Origin: an uncultured Treponema sp.
GTDB taxonomy: Bacteria > Spirochaetota > Spirochaetia > Treponematales > Treponemataceae
DNA length: 64,000 bases
Direction of reading: 5' to 3'
Assembly (NCBI GenBank): GCA_947167745.1
Contig: CAMVJE010000001.1
Coordinates: 1 to 64,000 of the forward strand
Positions 60,942 through 64,000 of the stretch are shown here, one piece after another (position 1 is the stretch's first letter; every line of letters begins with the position of its first letter). Made by a program: the position numbers and the translations under genes. A model generated the notes under the pieces. The model was not told where the DNA came from. It did no database searches and saw nothing but the letters and a program-made list of their open reading frames with translations.

Positions 60942-63152
60942 CTATTCACCGTCGTCAGAGCATGGAATACCGAGTGTGAAAGAACCATCATCCGCAGTAG
61001 CATTCCAATAAGAGCCGTTTGCAATATATACACTTCCTCCGATTCCAGTGAATGTATTACAAGCCGTGGCTGTTCCCCAATAGAGAAGGTTAGTGCTGTC
61101 AGCTTCAAAGGAAACGGAAGCATCGCTTGTCTCAGCAATAGCGAAGGACTCCAAATCAACGGTAACGATGCGGTTCACGTTCTTATAGCTGAGAGCGCCA
61201 TCGTTATTCGTATATACGGCAATTCCCTCGTCTGAAATAACCAGACGGCGGGGTTTTATCGCAATGAACTTACTGGGGCCGTAGAAGGCAGAGGAAGCAT
61301 CAGAAGGAGCATACACACTTGGCTTAGATTTGGCATAGCGCGCAACAACCTTGTTTCCAAGTATAGCAGTGCCATCAACCATAGAATAACTATCATAGAT
61401 GTGCTCTGTTGCATTGTTAGAGGAAGAATAATAATATACATAGAATTTATCCGTATTTGAAACAACATCCTCATTTGACCAGCCTAAGGTACTTATTGTT
61501 TCAGAAACAGTGTCGTACTTTATGACCGCTCCCCTGCTGCCACCATCACTAGAGTCATTCAGCAGTATATACACCGCGCCGTCTTGATATAGCATGTCGG
61601 TGATTTTGGCTCTTTCAGAAACTCCTGGCAAAGCTTCGCTAATTTTATCGTTAATATTAATCAGTTCGGCAGCAGGAGTTCCTTCCGTTAAATCAAGCTC
61701 ATAGAACTTTCCATTAGTGAGAGTCGGATCTCCACCGCTGACAAAGCCGTAGGCTTTTCCATTATTGATTACGAGTAATTCTCCGTCATGATAGCACATA
61801 CCACCATTATTATCGCTTCCAAAAACAGTGCTGTCAAAAGTTGGTGAAATTGTTACCTTGTCCTCAGAGACTCCTTGAGCAATAACAGTGGGGAGTTTAT
61901 AAATGCTAAAAGTTGCCTGCATACCATACCACGCATACAGAATATTTGTCGCATGGTCAACAGTTATACCTGACAAGTTCTCCACACCAGATAAACTTCC
62001 ATCATTAATTCTTGGATTACTTGATTGTATGCTAATACTACTATTATCCAAGGCATAGAAATATCCGTCTGCGTCGAAGCAGAAATTAGGGGAATAAGAT
62101 GACACTTGAAACTCCTGACCACTGTCAAGGTAATACTTCATTCCAGAATCATAAGTATATGTAACCGTGGCAGTATCAATGATGCCGAGTTTTTGAACAT
62201 CAAATGAAGTGCTTGTTGTCTGGCCTTTGACCGGAGTAATTTTGGGAATTGAGCCGCTAACGCAATATTTTCCGCCTAATGTTAAACTATAAATTATGGG
62301 AACCATGGCAAGTTCTTCGCCCCTGTTTTTGTCTGTAATGCTCACAGGGAGCGAAACCGTGTCTGTGATTTTGACAGAAGTGCCTGTAATTTCATAATTT
62401 TCAACACAAGAAATTCTTGGATAGTCATACAGAGAACTGCTGAACTGAAAGGCTCTTATTGCATTATATATGGCAAATTTATCACCCGATGCCAAAAGTG
62501 CTGAAAGATCTTTTACTTTATCAGAATCAGAAACTGCCATGACGAGGAGAAGACTATCAACAAAAGAGTCGACATCAGTTCCTGCAGGGAAATTAAGCGT
62601 GATTTCCAGAGGGAATTCTGCATAGGCCCTAAAAATTGAAATTGGAAGCTCGTTTGTGCCGTATTCAATCTGTTTTTCAGCAGAAGAACCGTGAAAAAGC
62701 AGTTCTGTATATGACTCCTCTCCTCTTGAAGTGGTTTGATAGAATTTGCCCTCGATGCGAACTGTTTTACCAACTGGAATTCCTTCAAAGTTAAATGAAG
62801 CGCCTTCACTCAATTTTTTGGCAAGAATTTCCGCAATCTGGACATAAGTGCTATTAGCGGTAAAAAGCCCTTCATTATTACCTGCAGTTTCAAGAAGTTC
62901 AGTAGAAGTCCATATTCTCTCCTGCCTTGCCTCATAATCGCCTTTTATTGACACTTCAAGACGATATGAAGTAGCCCCCAAATCCCGCAATTGATCTTCA
63001 GAAAGAGCACGCTGAAAAACCTCTGAACCGAGGGAAACAGAAACCGTACCGGAAGAATTTGAGAGTAAATCAGAACAAGAATTGAATATAAATAAGAATC
63101 CAAAACTTGAAAGAATTAAAAAAATCCGAGAAATACCAGAGAACTTTTTCAT
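60942..63152 (-). CDS. large surface lipoprotein of unknown function
   Basis: 736 residues. The signal peptide ends in lipobox (FIFNSC, Cys about 26). Residues about 30-340 are beta-rich (FNFEGIPVGKTVRIEGKFYQ). The second half shows repeated short strands with Gly/Asp turns, consistent with a beta-propeller (GYFYALDNSSISIQSSNPRI; GAVYILLNDSSDGGSRGAVI; GSVYIANGSYWNATADDGSF). The family is not recognised. It has GAGG before the ATG and a TTGAAA-16 bp-CATAAT promoter. Confidence 0.75.
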   Translation of the reverse strand: MKKFSGISRIFLILSSFGFLFIFNSCSDLLSNSSGTVSVSLGSEVFQRALSEDQLRDLGATSYRLEVSIKGDYEARQERIWTSTELLETAGNNEGLFTANSTYVQIAEILAKKLSEGASFNFEGIPVGKTVRIEGKFYQTTSRGEESYTELLFHGSSAEKQIEYGTNELPISIFRAYAEFPLEITLNFPAGTDVDSFVDSLLLVMAVSDSDKVKDLSALLASGDKFAIYNAIRAFQFSSSLYDYPRISCVENYEITGTSVKITDTVSLPVSITDKNRGEELAMVPIIYSLTLGGKYCVSGSIPKITPVKGQTTSTSFDVQKLGIIDTATVTYTYDSGMKYYLDSGQEFQVSSYSPNFCFDADGYFYALDNSSISIQSSNPRINDGSLSGVENLSGITVDHATNILYAWYGMQATFSIYKLPTVIAQGVSEDKVTISPTFDSTVFGSDNNGGMCYHDGELLVINNGKAYGFVSGGDPTLTNGKFYELDLTEGTPAAELININDKISEALPGVSERAKITDMLYQDGAVYILLNDSSDGGSRGAVIKYDTVSETISTLGWSNEDVVSNTDKFYVYYYSSSNNATEHIYDSYSMVDGTAILGNKVVARYAKSKPSVYAPSDASSAFYGPSKFIAIKPRRLVISDEGIAVYTNNDGALSYKNVNRIVTVDLESFAIAETSDASVSFEADSTNLLYWGTATACNTFTGIGGSVYIANGSYWNATADDGSFTLGIPCSDDGE

Positions 63153-63192
63153 ATCGAACCTCTTCTTTATTAACTTTAATTCAATCATTTTA

Positions 63193-63220
63193 ATTATGAC
63201 AAAATTTTTGAGTATTTCAA
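63193..63220 (-). promoter_or_regulatory. sigma70 promoter of the large lipoprotein gene
   Basis: TTGAAA (63215-63220), 16-bp spacer, CATAAT (63193-63198), leader of about 35 nt. Confidence 0.6.
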
Positions 63221-63254
63221 GGCATAAAGGCCATTTTCTATATATTTTTCAATT

Positions 63255-63281
63255 TAAGATTTATAGAATTTCTTCCGATAA
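63255..63281 (+). promoter_or_regulatory. FliA/sigma28-like promoter of the GGDEF gene
   Basis: TAAGATTT (63255-63262), 11-bp spacer, TCCGATAA (63274-63281), compared with TAAAGTTT-N11-GCCGATAA. Six of eight and seven of eight positions match, with exact spacing. Leader about 70 nt with GAGG before the ATG. Confidence 0.55.
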
Positions 63282-63359
63282 TTTAAAGTGAGAATTTATC
63301 CATAAATCAGATTTATAAAACGATTCATTTTCCGCTCAAAAAGACTAGACGAGGCTTTT

Positions 63360-64000
63360 ATGAAAGATAAAGATTATAAAGAAATACTTGAAAAAATTTC
63401 CACACCGATTGTAGTTTTTATTTCAAGTGAAGAAAGTTCTTCAAAAAAACCAAAAACAAGGTCTGACTTTGCGGAAAAATTTTCTGTTCATTATGTGAAT
63501 GAAGTATTTGAACAGGTTTACGGAGATTTATTAAAAGTCGGATTTACGACAGAAGAATGTGTCAACCGGCTTTCAAAAGAAGTTGACTGGTATAAAATGG
63601 CCTGCGACTGCATGGAGTCCGGTGCCCAGCAGCAGGCAACTTTTTATTCAACAATATGTAATGCCTGGCTTCGTGCCCACATGAATTCAACGGTTTCCGG
63701 CTTTCTTATAATTTCTGTTGTAAACATCGATGAAGACAAGGAAAGGGAGCAGCAGCTTTTACGGCAGAATCTTCGTCTGGCAGCCCTCACCGATGAACTT
63801 TCTAATTCCCGTGAGGATTTAAAAAAACGCCTTGAGAACATAAACTTTCTGAACGAACAACTGGAATTCATCGCGTATCATGATTCAATGACAGGTCTTG
63901 CAAACCGTCAAAAATTTAAGCTTGATTTTGAAGAATGGATTAAAACGGTTAAGGAAGAGGGAAAGAAATTTGGTCTGATTCTTCTCGATTTAGACAATAT
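63360..64000 (+). CDS. PAS/GGDEF signalling protein, cut by the window edge
   Basis: At least 213 residues; no stop before 64000. The N-terminal part is PAS-like (STPIVVFISSEESS; FSVHYVNEVFEQVYGDLLKV), followed by a coiled coil (REQQLLRQNLRLAALTDELS) and the start of a GGDEF domain (EFIAYHDSMTGLANRQKFKL, then FGLILLDLDN). It should make cyclic di-GMP, but the active-site GGDEF motif lies beyond the edge and cannot be checked. GAGG lies 5 nt before the ATG, and a sigma28-like promoter sits upstream. Confidence 0.9.
   Translation, partial: MKDKDYKEILEKISTPIVVFISSEESSSKKPKTRSDFAEKFSVHYVNEVFEQVYGDLLKVGFTTEECVNRLSKEVDWYKMACDCMESGAQQQATFYSTICNAWLRAHMNSTVSGFLIISVVNIDEDKEREQQLLRQNLRLAALTDELSNSREDLKKRLENINFLNEQLEFIAYHDSMTGLANRQKFKLDFEEWIKTVKEEGKKFGLILLDLDN

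Noticed and set aside
1..64000. tRNA, rRNA or insertion sequence
   Set aside because: I looked for cloverleaf ends, rRNA text and transposase motifs and saw none; a covariance-model scan would be needed to be sure.

Overview
This window looks like chromosome from a spirochaete of the Treponema type, with moderate GC. The gene set points there: a CHASE2 adenylate cyclase divergent from a FecR-domain/outer-membrane-protein operon, groES without groEL beside it, a short alanyl-tRNA synthetase without the C-terminal C-Ala domain, many TPR proteins and lipoproteins, MCP and hybrid-kinase signalling, and PotABCD. Genus is inferred from gene content, not from a marker gene. I saw no rRNA, tRNA, CRISPR array or intact insertion sequence. 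The last gene (GGDEF protein) runs off the right edge.

Layout. 0-8 kb: M24 peptidase, a large TPR protein with a LamG/FN3 exported protein, and uvrC. 7.9-13.5 kb: a tolC-adaptor-RND efflux operon ending in a small PII-like gene. 13.6-18.2 kb: a small lipoprotein, a stretch of gene debris, a TPR protein ending in a degenerate retropepsin-like domain, and a broken C39-peptidase gene that still has its promoter. 18.2-25.3 kb: CHASE2 adenylate cyclase divergent from an operon of exported protein, beta-barrel and FecR protein, then a lipoprotein and a phosphoesterase. 25.3-34.1 kb: housekeeping genes (MBL hydrolase, DbpA-type RNA-binding protein, GNAT, clpP, mazG, pth, sigma factor, recG, YggT). 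34.2-42.2 kb: dnaE, hybrid kinase, response regulator, groES. 42.3-51.5 kb: a TPR lipoprotein-nusB-SurA-like run, alaS, an OmpA-domain protein and a MATE transporter. 51.7-64 kb: MCP, azlCD, potABCD, a glycosyltransferase, a broken VapBC-type pair, a large lipoprotein and a GGDEF protein.

Three themes go beyond the gene list. First, several genes without a Shine-Dalgarno sequence have sigma70-like hexamers with a 16-17 bp spacer whose -10 ends only 6-7 nt before the ATG; tolC, potA and azlC are the clearest. This suggests that many messages here are leaderless. Second, the window holds several families of palindromic repeats. One family lies between genes and also in frame inside recG; another, with three CACAGATT units at 10-bp steps, is in frame inside uvrC; a third forms arrays of consecutive hairpins with GGA-type loops, one of which lies between the Shine-Dalgarno and start codon of dnaE. 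Third, regulators have unusual promoters: a textbook -24/-12 sigma54 site in front of a sigma70-family sigma factor, and a FliA/sigma28-like site in front of the GGDEF protein.
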